A stretch of 64,000 bases of DNA from AP-15 sp963818695 (GCA_963818695.1 CAWFTG010000011.1:186001-250000), one strand, 5' to 3'. Shown: positions 46,596 through 55,266, counted from the stretch's first letter. Translations and numbers: made by a program. The notes: generated by a model from the sequence alone, not told the origin.

Positions 46596-47133
46596 ATACC
46601 CAGACCACCGATGAATTTCGCTCCCACCCGTGAAGGACCCCGGATCAACGACGAGATCGGCGTCCCGCGCGTACGCCTCGTCGACGAGCGGGGCCAAATG
46701 GTGGGTGTCGTCGGGCGCAATGAGGCGCTCACCATGGCCGTCCAAGCCGGTCTCGATCTCGTCGAAATCGCGCCAAATGCCGATCCACCAGTTTGCAAAA
46801 TACTCGACTTCGGTAAGTTTAAATACGAAGAACAAAAGAAAAAGAACGAAGCGCGCAAGAAGCAGAAGATCAATCGAAGTCAAGGAGATTAAACTGCGCC
46901 CGAGCATCGACGACCACGATTACGAGGTCAAGCGGCGCAGCATGATCAAATTTATCGAGGAAGGCGACAAGGTCAAGGTGACCATGCGGTTTCGCGGGCG
47001 CGAGCTGGCGCATCAGGAATTGGGCATGGATGTCCTGGTCCGGGTCAGGGATGATCTCGACGAAATCGCCAAGGTCGAACAGATGCCCCGGATGGAAGGC
47101 CGGCAGATGATCATGGTCATGTCGCCAAAATAA
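46596..47133 (+). CDS. infC: Translation initiation factor IF-3, with one-base frameshift and probable AUA start
   Basis: The first frame gives EGPRINDEIGVPRVRLVDERGQMVGVVGRNEAL, AGLDLVEIAPNADPPVCKILDFGKFKYEEQKKKNEARKKQK. The second gives VKEIKLRPSIDDHDYEVKRRSMIKFIEEGDKVKVTMRFRGREL and ends VEQMPRMEGRQMIMVMSPK. Both halves are needed for IF-3, which is essential, and removing one A of the AA near 46873 fuses them (span is a multiple of three plus one). An AGGAG sequence at 46584-46588 has the usual spacing to an in-frame ATA at 46596; the first in-frame ATG, at 46611, is 22 bases away. Known infC genes use rare non-AUG starts for autoregulation. It lies 55 bp after thrS. Confidence 0.92.
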
Positions 47134-47309
47134 TCCGAAACAGGCCCGGCCAGGGGCAGTTCCAGAGAGAGACAATACCGGGGCAGCCCGCGCTCGGCCG
47201 CACCAATCTGGTTATCGCCCTATTTTTTCGAGCTCTCATTTTTGGAAGATTGTACTCCGCCGCCGGCTCGCGCGATCGGCGCGCTATTCCCAGCGCCACC
47301 TCCAGACGG

Positions 47310-47861
47310 CTATCGGCGTCCGAACCCGGCAGTATGGGCGAAGCCGTGGCCAAAGCCGTTATGGGCGAAGGCGTGACCAGAGCGAAACGCTCCTCCTCGG
47401 CCAATACCGACGGCAAAGCCGTGGCGGAACCCGCGGTGCCCACGGCCACCGCCGACACCATCGAACCAGAAACCCGGCCAATACCCGTAATCCGGCCAAT
47501 ATCCGTAGTCGGGGGCATAGGCAAAAGCCGGTGGCACACAGCCATAGTTCGGATCGTAGTCCATGCCTGAAGTGCAGGCAGAAGGTGTCGCATGCGGCTG
47601 CGCAGCTGATGGCGGTGAGCCGCGCAGCACTATCGGCGGATCATCGCCGGGAACCGCCGGATCTGCCGCAGCGGAAGGGGTGGAACCGCGCAGCACGATC
47701 GACGCAGAGACGAGGTCGGCGGCAGGGAAAACCACAGCCGCTTCGGTAGGGGTCGAATTCGACGAGCCCAATACCAAACCGCTCGTCAAAAGCGCGGCCT
47801 CGACGAACCGTCTCGCGCGGTGCACCGCAGTACTCCACCGCCACTCGCTCCGAGTCTTCAT
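47310..47861 (-). CDS. Secreted Gly/Tyr/His-rich protein with internal repeats
   Basis: This 183-aa protein has a signal-like N-terminus (RRFVEAALLTSGLVLGSS), then two copies of a VLRGSxPSAA segment (SIVLRGSTPSAAADPAVPGDDP and PIVLRGSPPSAAQPHATPS), a short linker with two Cys, a YAPDYGYWPDYGYWPGFWF repeat and a Gly/His/Phe-rich tail (GGGRGHRGFRHGF). Proteins with such YG/W and GHG tails are common small secreted proteins of Alphaproteobacteria without assigned function. It is transcribed against the ribosomal genes, between infC and rpmI, which are usually adjacent. I infer a periplasmic or surface location. Confidence 0.7.
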   Translation of the reverse strand: MKTRSEWRWSTAVHRARRFVEAALLTSGLVLGSSNSTPTEAAVVFPAADLVSASIVLRGSTPSAAADPAVPGDDPPIVLRGSPPSAAQPHATPSACTSGMDYDPNYGCVPPAFAYAPDYGYWPDYGYWPGFWFDGVGGGRGHRGFRHGFAVGIGRGGAFRSGHAFAHNGFGHGFAHTAGFGRR

Positions 47862-47995
47862 TTATCCCTTCGGCAACACTTGGCAAGAGAGGCGAGGTGC
47901 CGCGCTTGCGTTCGTCGTGCAGCATCGCTATATAGCGCCGCTCGAACGAGCGCGGGCGGGTGCCTCGACGCCGCAGACCTGAGACGGATGTCGAA

Positions 47996-48199
47996 ATGCC
48001 CAAACTTAAGACGAAGAGCGGTGCGAAGAAACGCTTCGGCCTTACCGCCACCGGCAAGGTCAAACGGAACTGGGGCCATAAACGCCACCGGCTGATCAGT
48101 AAATCTAAGCAGGGTAAGCGATTGCGGCGCGGCACCACGACGATGGAGCGGGGCGACGCAAAGCTGGTCCTGACCTATATGCCGTATATGAGGGGCTGA
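47996..48199 (+). CDS. rpmI: 50S ribosomal protein L35
   Basis: This 67-aa basic protein begins MPKLKTKSGAKKRFGLTATG and contains HKRHRLISKSKQGKRLRRGTTTM, the L35 signature, ending in MPYMRG. The ATG at 47996 is chosen because the conserved MPKLKT start is unmistakable; an upstream in-frame start adds a non-conserved Arg-rich extension. It lies 3 bp before rplT, with which it forms the usual rpmI-rplT operon. The promoter probably lies in the 130 bp between it and the divergent Gly-rich gene. Confidence 0.97.
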   Translation: MPKLKTKSGAKKRFGLTATGKVKRNWGHKRHRLISKSKQGKRLRRGTTTMERGDAKLVLTYMPYMRG

Positions 48200-48202
48200 G
48201 CG

Positions 48203-48586
48203 GTGGCGCGCGTCAAACGCGGGGTTACCACCCACGCCCGCCACAAAAAGGTTCTCGAACTAGCCAAGGGCTATCGCGGGCGCGGCAGCACTGCCTACCG
48301 CGTCGCGATCGAGAAGGTCGAGAAGGCGCTGCGCTACGCCTATCGCGACCGGCGCAACCGCAAGCGCGATTTCCGCGCCTTATGGATCCAGCGGATCAAT
48401 GCCGGCGCACGGCAGCACGGGCTGACGTATTCGCAGTTCATGCACGGCATCAAGCTGGCCGGGCTCGATCTCGACCGCAAGGTGCTCTCAGATATCGCGA
48501 TCCGCGAGCCCGAAGCCTTTCAGGCGATCGCCGCAACCGCACAGGCCGCATTGGAAAAGGTGCCTCAGGCCGCCGCGGCGGCCTGA
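48203..48586 (+). CDS. rplT: 50S ribosomal protein L20
   Basis: This 127-aa protein begins at a GTG with ARVKRGVTTHARHKKVLELAKGYRGRGS and continues DRRNRKRDFRALWIQRINAGARQHGLTYSQFMHGIKLAGLDLDRKVLSDIAIREPEAF, the full L20 sequence, with a short Ala-rich C-terminal tail. L20 binds 23S rRNA early in 50S assembly and in many bacteria represses its own operon. It is separated from rpmI by only 3 bp. A GC-rich hairpin follows the gene. Confidence 0.97.
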   Translation: MARVKRGVTTHARHKKVLELAKGYRGRGSTAYRVAIEKVEKALRYAYRDRRNRKRDFRALWIQRINAGARQHGLTYSQFMHGIKLAGLDLDRKVLSDIAIREPEAFQAIAATAQAALEKVPQAAAAA

Positions 48587-48596
48587 AAGAAGCATT

Positions 48597-48615
48597 GCCG
48601 CCCGCAAAGGGCGGC
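48597..48615 (+). terminator. Hairpin after rplT, possible terminator
   Basis: GCCGCCC and GGGCGGC form a 7-bp GC stem with a 5-base loop eleven bases after the rplT stop. There is no T-run, so termination is uncertain. Confidence 0.45.
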
Positions 48616-48642
48616 TAGAAATCGGATCGGAGGAGACAACTC

Positions 48643-49470
48643 ATGCAGATCGCCGATTCCCAAATTCACATATGGGAAGATGCCCGGATGTCGGCGCAGC
48701 ACCGGCAGATCCCGACCTACTCGATGGACGATGCGTTGAAGGAGATGGCGGAGGCCGGGGTCGACGCGGCGGTCATCCATCCGCCCAGCACGCTCGGCGA
48801 GAAGGTCAACGAGCTGGCGGTCGCCGCGGTTCGCAAGCACCCGGACAAGTTCTGCATCCTCGGCCATTTCGACCTGCAGAGCCCGGATCGCGAAAACATC
48901 GTCAAGAATTGGCGGCAGCGACCCGGCATGCTCGGCTTCCGCTTCACGTTCAACCAGCCGCACCAGCAGAGCTGGTGGACCGACGGCTCGCTCGATTGGT
49001 TCTGGACGGCCTGCGAAAGAGAAAAGCTGCCAGTCGGGCTGCTCGCCGGCGGACATATGGCCGCTTTCGCCAAAATCGCCGAGCGCCATCCCGGATTGAA
49101 ACTGCACATCGACCACATGGGCCGCCACGGCGGCGCCGGCGCCGCAAAAGACGACGCGGCGTTTGCCGATTTGGGCGAAATGCTGGCCGTCGCCAAATAC
49201 CCGAACGTTGCGCTCAAGCTCTCCGGGGCGCCGAGCTATTCGAGCGAGCCCTATCCCTATCGCAACATCCACAAATACATCCGGCAGATGTTCGACGCAT
49301 TCGGCCCCCAACGTTGCTTCTGGGGAACCGACATCACCCGGATGCCGTGCTCCTACCGGCAATGCGTGACGATGTTCACCGAAGAGCTGCAGTGGCTGCA
49401 GGGCCGCGACAAGGAATTGGTCATGGGGCAGGCCGTCTGCGATTGGCTCGGCTGGAAGCGGCCGGCCTGA
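48643..49470 (+). CDS. Amidohydrolase-2 family (TIM-barrel) protein
   Basis: This 275-aa protein has a good GGAGGAG ribosome site. It begins IADSQIHIWED, where the usual D-x-H-x-H metal pair is D-S-Q-I-H, so only the second His is kept. Further blocks are GVDAAVIHPPSTLGEKVNELAVAAVRKHPDKFCILGHFDL, LGFRFTFNQPH, LKLHIDHMGRHGG with a metal-ligand-like His, and QRCFWGTDITRMPC with the conserved barrel-end Asp. The family (PF04909) includes decarboxylases and lactonases such as 2-pyrone-4,6-dicarboxylate hydrolase. The reaction is not evident. It stands alone between the ribosomal genes and the convergent ppgK. Confidence 0.88.
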   Translation: MQIADSQIHIWEDARMSAQHRQIPTYSMDDALKEMAEAGVDAAVIHPPSTLGEKVNELAVAAVRKHPDKFCILGHFDLQSPDRENIVKNWRQRPGMLGFRFTFNQPHQQSWWTDGSLDWFWTACEREKLPVGLLAGGHMAAFAKIAERHPGLKLHIDHMGRHGGAGAAKDDAAFADLGEMLAVAKYPNVALKLSGAPSYSSEPYPYRNIHKYIRQMFDAFGPQRCFWGTDITRMPCSYRQCVTMFTEELQWLQGRDKELVMGQAVCDWLGWKRPA

Positions 49471-50253
49471 TCAGGCCGGAGCCGAACCAGCTTCCGGCAC
49501 GCTGCCGGCAGCATCGCCGCTCGGAACATCGGCGGCCGCGTACGCCGTCGGGTCCTTCTGCCAGAGCCGGATACCGCCGGTTAGACCGTCGGTATTGGGC
49601 ACGATAGAAACATCGGGCGGCAGCGGGAAGGTGATGTCCTTTGCGTTGCCGCCACCAATGTAGAGGTGGTCAAAACGGACGACCTCACGGAGTATATCGA
49701 TTACTTTGGCAACCCGCTTGTTCCATGCTTTCCTGCCCTTTTTCTTGCGGGCGGCATTGCCGATGTATTCGTCGTAGGTCTTGTTGCCGCGCACCGGATG
49801 ATGCGCGAGTTCGAGGTGCGGCATGATCTCGCCGTGGCGAAACAGCGCCGTCCCGGCGCCTGTGCCCAAGGTCAGCACCATCTCGACGCCTTGGCCCTTG
49901 ACGGCCCCGAAACCCTGGACATCGGCATCATTGAGAACGCGAACCGGCTTGCCCAGATGCTCGGCGAGCACCGATTGCAGGTCGAACCCGGCTAGGGCGT
50001 CGGTGCCGAGATTGGGTGCAGTGATGACCCGCCCGTCGCGCACATAACCGGGGAAGCCGACCGAGACCCGCTCGAAAGTGCCGAGCGGTGCGGCAACCTG
50101 ATCGATAGCGCGAACGAGATCCTCGGGGGCGACCGGCTTGGGCGGCGTCGGCACTCGCTGCCGCTCGCCAACCATGCTGCCGGTGTCGTCAAGCAATGCG
50201 GCTTTGATCCCGGTCCCGCCGATATCGATTGCGAGCGTGCGGGGTTCGTTCAT
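49471..50253 (-). CDS. ppgK: Polyphosphate/ROK-family glucokinase
   Basis: This 260-aa ROK-family kinase starts LAIDIGGTGIKAALLDDTGSM, the ATP-binding phosphate-1 loop DIGGTxIK. It contains SVGFPGYVRDGRVITAPNLG, VRVLNDADVQGFGAVKGQGVEMVLTLGTGAGTALF with the catalytic Asp in the NDAD motif, and LELAHHPVRGNKTYDEYIG. The ELAHHP variant together with the NKTYDEY block is typical of polyphosphate glucokinases rather than CHC2-zinc ROK kinases. It would phosphorylate glucose using polyphosphate or ATP. The last 25 residues are Ala/Pro-rich and not conserved. It is convergent with the amidohydrolase gene. Confidence 0.88.
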   Translation of the reverse strand: MNEPRTLAIDIGGTGIKAALLDDTGSMVGERQRVPTPPKPVAPEDLVRAIDQVAAPLGTFERVSVGFPGYVRDGRVITAPNLGTDALAGFDLQSVLAEHLGKPVRVLNDADVQGFGAVKGQGVEMVLTLGTGAGTALFRHGEIMPHLELAHHPVRGNKTYDEYIGNAARKKKGRKAWNKRVAKVIDILREVVRFDHLYIGGGNAKDITFPLPPDVSIVPNTDGLTGGIRLWQKDPTAYAAADVPSGDAAGSVPEAGSAPA

Positions 50254-50377
50254 GGCTCGTCTTTTCCTGCCGGAGTCTCCGTGGGTTCGGTCGTTCCCAA
50301 GTGCGACTGGAAGCGCATTCGGGTCAAGCCTATTTGTGCGCTATATTTAAGCGGGCAAAGGATCGCGGCGGAGCGGG

Positions 50378-52486
50378 ATGCGAATTGGGGCTACCCTGAG
50401 GAGGATGTCGGCGCTCGCCGGCCTGATGGCGCTGCTCGCGATGGGCGGCGCGCGTGGGGCGGGTCCCCCGGCCCCGGCGGATCTGGTCAAGGCCGATCTC
50501 GTCGCGGAGACCGCCTCGATCGCACCGGGGACGACGCTTTGGGTCGATCTCCGCCTCGCGGTGAAGCCGGGCTGGCATGTCTATTGGCAGAATCCTGGCG
50601 ATTCCGGGTTGCCCACGGCGATCGACTGGAAGCTGCCGCCGGGGTTTTCGCCAGGGCCCATTCACTGGCCGGTGCCCGAGCACTTTGTGCAAAACGGCAT
50701 CGGCAATTACGGCTATGCCGGAGCGGTCGATCTCCTGGTTCCGATCGCCGTCCCGCTAGAGCTGACGAGCGGGCAGAGCGCCAGGCTGGACGCGGAGGCA
50801 TCCTGGCTCGCCTGCTCCGATATCTGCATTCCGGGAGGCACCAAGCTGAGCCTGGACTTGCCGATCGCGGCACAAGCTCCGGCTCCTGACCCCGGCTTTG
50901 CGCAGTTGTTCGCGGCGGCCCGCGGGAAGTTGCCGGCGCCGGCGCCATTCGAGAGCCGCTTTGTCTCGGACTCAAGCTCTTTTCGGCTGCTGATTCCGTC
51001 GAGCGCGATCAGCGGGCTGCGGAACCCGGCCGGGATGTTTTTCCCGAACAAGGAAGCGCTGATCGATGCCGCCGCAGAGCCCCGCACTGAGCACGACAAT
51101 AACGCATTGACGGTCCTTTTGCCGAAAGCCTCGGAGGGTAGTGCCGCGCCTGCGACACTCGATGGTGTGCTGGCGCTGCGCGGCGAGGGCGGCGCCGAGC
51201 GCGCCTACGAGATCAGCGCCAACCCCGCTCCGGCGGTGTTGGCCGAAAGTGGCATCGTTTGGTGGCAGGCGCTGCTGCTGGCATTTCTCGGCGGCGTCGT
51301 GCTCAACGCGATGCCGTGCGTCTTTCCGATCCTTTCCTTGAAGCTGCTGAGCGTGACTCAGCAGGCGCACGGGGACCGCTCTGAGCGGGCTTGTCACGGG
51401 CTCGCCTATACGGCGGGGGTGCTTGCAAGCTTTGCGGCGCTGGGCATCGCACTGCTCGCGCTGCGCGCCGGCGGGCGGGCGGTAGGCTGGGGGTTTCAGC
51501 TCCAATCACCGGTCTTTGTCGCGGTGCTCGCGTATCTCTTCTTCGCAATGGGGTTGAGCCTGTCCGGGGTCGCGAACTTTGGTGGTGTGCTCGGCGGCGT
51601 GGGCGGGCGGCTCGCCGCTCGCTCTGGGCGGGCGGGCACATTCTTCACCGGCATCCTGGCGACGATCGTCGCCACTCCTTGCACAGCTCCGTTCATGGGC
51701 GCCGCTCTCGGCTTTGCGCTGATCGCTCCTGCGGTAGTGGCGATCGGCATTTTTCTCGCACTCGGCCTCGGTCTCGCCGCCCCCTATCTCGTCGCCTCGC
51801 TCACCTACCGGTGGCAGCGCTTGCTTCCGAAGCCGGGACGGTGGATGGAATGGGTCAAACAGCTGCTCGCCTTCCCCCTCTACGGCACGGTCGCGTGGCT
51901 CCTCTGGGTGCTGATCCAGGAGATCGGACCCGGCGATGCGTTCGGTGCGTTGTTCGGACTGGTGCTCGTCGCTTTCGCGGTCTGGGTCTATGGACAGACG
52001 CGGTTTGCCGCGGCTCTCGGCTGGTGGGTAGGGACCGGATTCGCCGCCGCCGGAGCGGCCGGTGCGATCTTTCTCGCCGCTTCGCTCACTGGAGCAGTGC
52101 CGGCCGGAGCAGTGCCGGCCAACTCCGCCGCTCTGCGCGACGGAATGCAATACCAGCCCTTTACGACACAACGGCTGGCCGCTCTGGAAGCCGCGGGCAA
52201 GCCGGTTTTCGTCAATCTGACCGCATCGTGGTGCGTTACTTGTCTGATCAACGAGCGGGTTGCCCTCGAGAGCGATGCCGTGCGCCGAGCCTTCGCCGAG
52301 CGCGGCATCGTCCCTCTCAAGGGTGACTGGACGAGCCAGAACCCGGAAATCACCCAATTCCTGCAGCAATTCGGCCGCAGCGGCGTCCCGCTTTATCTGC
52401 TCTACAGCGGCAAAGGAGGCGATCCGATCATGCTGCCACAGATTTTGACCGCGGCGCGTGTGCTCGACGCGATCGGCAAGAGTTGA
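50378..52486 (+). CDS. DsbD-like thiol:disulfide interchange protein
   Basis: This 702-aa membrane protein has three parts. A signal-like N-terminus (ALAGLMALLAMGGARGAG) leads to a periplasmic DsbD-alpha-like domain with WHVYWQNPGDSGLPTAIDWKLPPGF and WLACSDICIPGG (residues to about 280). Then come about eight membrane segments with the paired cysteines in LNAMPCVFPILSLKLL and TIVATPCTAPFMGAALGFAL. The C-terminal thioredoxin-like domain has FVNLTASWCVTCLINERV, the CVTC redox site. DsbD carries reducing power from cytoplasmic thioredoxin to periplasmic proteins. A perfect 15-bp tandem repeat at 52091-52120 adds GAVPAGAVPA in the linker before the thioredoxin domain. A redoxin gene follows 22 bp downstream. 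Confidence 0.9.
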   Translation: MRIGATLRRMSALAGLMALLAMGGARGAGPPAPADLVKADLVAETASIAPGTTLWVDLRLAVKPGWHVYWQNPGDSGLPTAIDWKLPPGFSPGPIHWPVPEHFVQNGIGNYGYAGAVDLLVPIAVPLELTSGQSARLDAEASWLACSDICIPGGTKLSLDLPIAAQAPAPDPGFAQLFAAARGKLPAPAPFESRFVSDSSSFRLLIPSSAISGLRNPAGMFFPNKEALIDAAAEPRTEHDNNALTVLLPKASEGSAAPATLDGVLALRGEGGAERAYEISANPAPAVLAESGIVWWQALLLAFLGGVVLNAMPCVFPILSLKLLSVTQQAHGDRSERACHGLAYTAGVLASFAALGIALLALRAGGRAVGWGFQLQSPVFVAVLAYLFFAMGLSLSGVANFGGVLGGVGGRLAARSGRAGTFFTGILATIVATPCTAPFMGAALGFALIAPAVVAIGIFLALGLGLAAPYLVASLTYRWQRLLPKPGRWMEWVKQLLAFPLYGTVAWLLWVLIQEIGPGDAFGALFGLVLVAFAVWVYGQTRFAAALGWWVGTGFAAAGAAGAIFLAASLTGAVPAGAVPANSAALRDGMQYQPFTTQRLAALEAAGKPVFVNLTASWCVTCLINERVALESDAVRRAFAERGIVPLKGDWTSQNPEITQFLQQFGRSGVPLYLLYSGKGGDPIMLPQILTAARVLDAIGKS
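52091..52120 (+). repeat. Tandem 15-bp repeat inside the DsbD-like gene
   Basis: Two perfect copies of GGAGCAGTGCCGGCC lie head to tail in the segment that links the last membrane helix to the thioredoxin-like domain. They encode a duplicated GAVPA unit and look like a recent slippage event that stays in frame. Confidence 0.85.
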
Positions 52487-52507
52487 TCCACAGCTGACGG
52501 AGGTCCC

Positions 52508-53149
52508 ATGCGTGCCCTGAGCAAGACCCTGGCCGTTGCTGCACTCGCAGCGATCGGCAGCTTCGCAGTTGAGCACGCCACTGCCGTTCCGTCCGCCGGC
52601 ACCGCAAAGCCGGGAGCGCCGGCACCCTCCTTCAGCGCCCCCGACATTGCCGGCAAGACCGTTCGGCTCGGCGATTATGCCGGCAGGATCGTCGTTCTCG
52701 AATGGACCAACGACGGCTGCCCGTTTGTCGGCAAGCACTACAACAGCGGCAACATGCAGGCGCTGCAACAGAAATACACGGCTGGCGGGGTCGTCTGGTT
52801 GACGATCGCCTCGTCCGCCCCCGGCGAGCAAGGCTATGTGACCCCGGCCGAAGCCAAAGCCGATCTCGCGCGCTGGCGCGCAACCCCGACGGACTTCCTA
52901 CTCGACCCCGACGGCTCCGTCGGCCGACTCTTTGATGCGCGGGCGACGCCGCACATGGTTGTGATCGACCGCACCGGTCAAGTGGTTTATATGGGCGCCA
53001 TCGATGACACGCCGTCGACCCGCCTCGCCGACGTCAAGACGGCACACAATTACGTCGCGGCCGCCCTCGACGCGATCGCCGCCGGCCGGCCGGTCGCCGT
53101 CACCGCGACCCGCGCCTATGGCTGCTCGATCAAATACAAGGAGGGGTAA
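52508..53149 (+). CDS. Periplasmic redoxin (thioredoxin-like, AhpC/TSA family)
   Basis: This 213-aa protein has a signal peptide (LSKTLAVAALAAIGSFAVEHATA) followed by GAPAPSFSAPDIAGKTVRLGDYAGRIVVLEWTNDGCPFVGKHYNSGNMQALQQKY. The CPFVGKHY site has one Cys where thioredoxins have CxxC, as in peroxiredoxin-like redoxins. DFLLDPDGSVGRLFDARATPHMVVIDRTGQVVYMGAIDD gives the cis-Pro loop (TPHM) and the end of the fold, and a second Cys lies near the C-terminus (YGCSIKY). It probably accepts electrons from the DsbD-like protein encoded just upstream. Thioredoxin-like proteins of this CPF type are widespread, with unknown substrates. Confidence 0.88.
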   Translation: MRALSKTLAVAALAAIGSFAVEHATAVPSAGTAKPGAPAPSFSAPDIAGKTVRLGDYAGRIVVLEWTNDGCPFVGKHYNSGNMQALQQKYTAGGVVWLTIASSAPGEQGYVTPAEAKADLARWRATPTDFLLDPDGSVGRLFDARATPHMVVIDRTGQVVYMGAIDDTPSTRLADVKTAHNYVAAALDAIAAGRPVAVTATRAYGCSIKYKEG

Positions 53150-53223
53150 GCCATAAAGGGGACCGCTCGCGGCGCTCAATCCCCGTTGATTGTTGATTCG
53201 GCGATAGCAAAGGAGGATCGGCG

Positions 53224-53430
53224 GTGAAGCTAAGCGCGCGCAATCAGATCAAGGGCAGGCTTGTCGAGGTTCGCAAAGGTTCGACTACCGCTCATGTAAG
53301 GATCGACATCGGCAACGGCGTGGTCATCACCTCCTCGATCACCAATGAGGCCGTCGACGACCTCGGCCTTCGGGTCGGCGACGAAGCGATCGCGGTCATC
53401 AAGGCCTCCGACGTGATGGTCGCCAGATAG
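53224..53430 (+). CDS. mop: Molbindin (Mop/TOBE-domain molybdate-binding protein)
   Basis: This 68-aa protein is a single Mop/TOBE domain: KLSARNQIKGRLVEVRKGSTTAHVRIDIGNGVVITSSITNEAVDDLGLRVGDEAIAVIKASDVMVAR. The SARNQIKG start, the ITSSIT...DLGLxxGD block and the terminal IKASDVM are the family signature. Such small proteins assemble into oligomers that store molybdate or tungstate in the cytoplasm. The start is a GTG preceded by AAAGGAGGATCGGCG, a good ribosome site. Molybdenum use in the window is also suggested by the MOSC-domain protein further on. Confidence 0.93.
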   Translation: MKLSARNQIKGRLVEVRKGSTTAHVRIDIGNGVVITSSITNEAVDDLGLRVGDEAIAVIKASDVMVAR

Positions 53431-53667
53431 CACCAAGCTGCAGCCAGCAGCCCGGACGTGAAATAACGCCCGTGGTCGGATCGGCGCGCAACGCCCGCAG
53501 CAGGCCAAAGCCGTCGAGCCGATGACGCCTTTGCGCGACGACAGCGGCCGTTCCGCCAGGCCGCCGGCACCGGCAGGAACTCGTTAAGGGTTTTCGGACG
53601 CTGTGCTTTCCCGCTGCGTTACGGCCGCTCGCTGGACGGCTTTGTCCAACCCAGATCAGCCACAAGT

Positions 53668-55266
53668 TCATGAAGCTCCGCGCGATGGAATTAGCGGGTT
53701 CGGCGGTGGCGGGCGCAGCAGGAGCACAAGCAGAATCCCGAGCAGCGAGACCCAGGCAATCAGCCAGAACGCGTCGATGTAGGCCAGCACATAGGCTTCT
53801 CGGCGCACGATGCTGGCGAGCACCGCCGTACCTTGCGCGGCAGGCTCGCCAACTCCGGTCGCGCGGCTGCCGAATGGGCCGGCCAACAGCGCGGTCGCCT
53901 GCTCGGTCGCCGGCAGACCGGTCACCACGTGCAGTCCGATCAAATTCGAATAGACCTGCTCACGCACGCGCACAAAGGTCTGGATCCCGGCACTGCCGAT
54001 TTCATTGCCCAGCAACCGCGCGATCTGGATCGTCGCGGCGATAGCCGCCGCCTGCGGCGGTGTGATGTTGGCGACCGCGAAAGTGATCAGCGCGGTGATA
54101 GCAAAGGCCAGACCGACAGCTTCGATTAATTGCGAGACCATGAAATCCTCGCCGATCCAGTCGTGGGTCAGTCCAGTATCGATCCAGCTGCCGATCGAAA
54201 TCATCGAGAAGCCGAAGACCAGCAACACCCGGGCATCGATCCGCTTCAGTAACAGCACCACAAGCGGGACCAGCACAAACTGCGGCAGGGCGATCCAGTT
54301 CAAAGCGTCCCCGATCTGCAAGGCGCGCAACCCTTGAACACGGGTCAGAAAGTCCGGCAGCACGAAAGAGGTGGCCGTCGCACCGAAACCATAGATCGAG
54401 ATCAGCAGCGCCGGTACGGCCACATTGGGCTGGACCAGCACGCCCAGGTGGATCAGCGGGTATTCGGCGCGGGCCTCGTGTACCAGAAAGACGACGACGA
54501 GCATGCCGCCGGCAAATAGAAGACCGGTTACCACCCCGGAATTGAACCAGTCGAGCCGGTTGCCCTGATCGAGGCCGGCATACACGAGGCCGAAGCCGAC
54601 GCCGGCATAGACGATGCCAGGCCAATCGGTCCGACGCAGCAATTCGCCGTCGACGGCGCGGCGCGGCATTGCGAGGGCGGTGAGCAGCATCATTACCGGC
54701 GTCAGCGCCGCGTTTTGCCAGAAGATCCATTCCCAATGCCCGGTCTCCGAATACCACCCCTCGAGCGCGCTGGCGATATTCTGCGAAAAGGTAAAGCGAA
54801 ACGCGTAGGCGGCGATGCCCCAGATCCACCATTGCGGGGCCAGGCTGCGCAGGACGAAGCCGAGCGCCGCGGGGATAAAGGCGCCGACCGCGAGCCCGCG
54901 GACGAATTGCAAGGCGATCAGCGTGTCGTAATCATTCACGAGCGGCGGCGGAAGCGAAGCCGCGGCAAAGATCGCGCCAGTCCACAGCAGCACGCGGCGG
55001 GTGCTGAGCACGGTGCTCATCCATGCCGCCGCCGGCGTGACGATCATCTGGGCGGCAGAGAAGATCGTGCTGATCCAGGAGCCCTCATCGAAGCCAAAGC
55101 CGAGCGCGCCGCGGATATCGGCGAGACCTTGCGTCGTGAGCCGCACGTTGAGGGTCGAGATAAACGCGCCGATCATCACCGCAACGACACCGACGGCGGG
55201 ATACTCGCAGCGGCCTACCGCGGGCAGCGGTATCGGCGTTGCCGCTGTTATCGCCGGTCCGGTCAA
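53668..55266 (-). CDS. emrB: DHA2-family drug:H+ antiporter (EmrB-like MFS)
   Basis: This 532-aa protein belongs to the 14-helix MFS/DHA2 family. It includes VVAVMIGAFISTLNVRLTTQGLADIRGALGFGFDEGSWISTIFSAAQMIVTPAAAWMSTVLSTRRVLLWTG, the family motif with a short acidic/arginine loop between helices 2 and 3, and many hydrophobic segments such as IVYAGVGFGLVYAGLDQGNRLDWF. The TTG start at 55266 overlaps the stop of the upstream HlyD-type gene as TTGA. With that membrane-fusion partner it would export amphipathic toxins across both membranes through an outer membrane channel that is not encoded here. Confidence 0.93.
   Translation of the reverse strand: MTGPAITAATPIPLPAVGRCEYPAVGVVAVMIGAFISTLNVRLTTQGLADIRGALGFGFDEGSWISTIFSAAQMIVTPAAAWMSTVLSTRRVLLWTGAIFAAASLPPPLVNDYDTLIALQFVRGLAVGAFIPAALGFVLRSLAPQWWIWGIAAYAFRFTFSQNIASALEGWYSETGHWEWIFWQNAALTPVMMLLTALAMPRRAVDGELLRRTDWPGIVYAGVGFGLVYAGLDQGNRLDWFNSGVVTGLLFAGGMLVVVFLVHEARAEYPLIHLGVLVQPNVAVPALLISIYGFGATATSFVLPDFLTRVQGLRALQIGDALNWIALPQFVLVPLVVLLLKRIDARVLLVFGFSMISIGSWIDTGLTHDWIGEDFMVSQLIEAVGLAFAITALITFAVANITPPQAAAIAATIQIARLLGNEIGSAGIQTFVRVREQVYSNLIGLHVVTGLPATEQATALLAGPFGSRATGVGEPAAQGTAVLASIVRREAYVLAYIDAFWLIAWVSLLGILLVLLLRPPPPNPLIPSRGAS

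Noticed and set aside
51506..52831. 441-aa minus-strand frame opposite the dsbD-like and redoxin genes
   Set aside because: It is fully antisense to clear thioredoxin-family genes and has no motif of its own.
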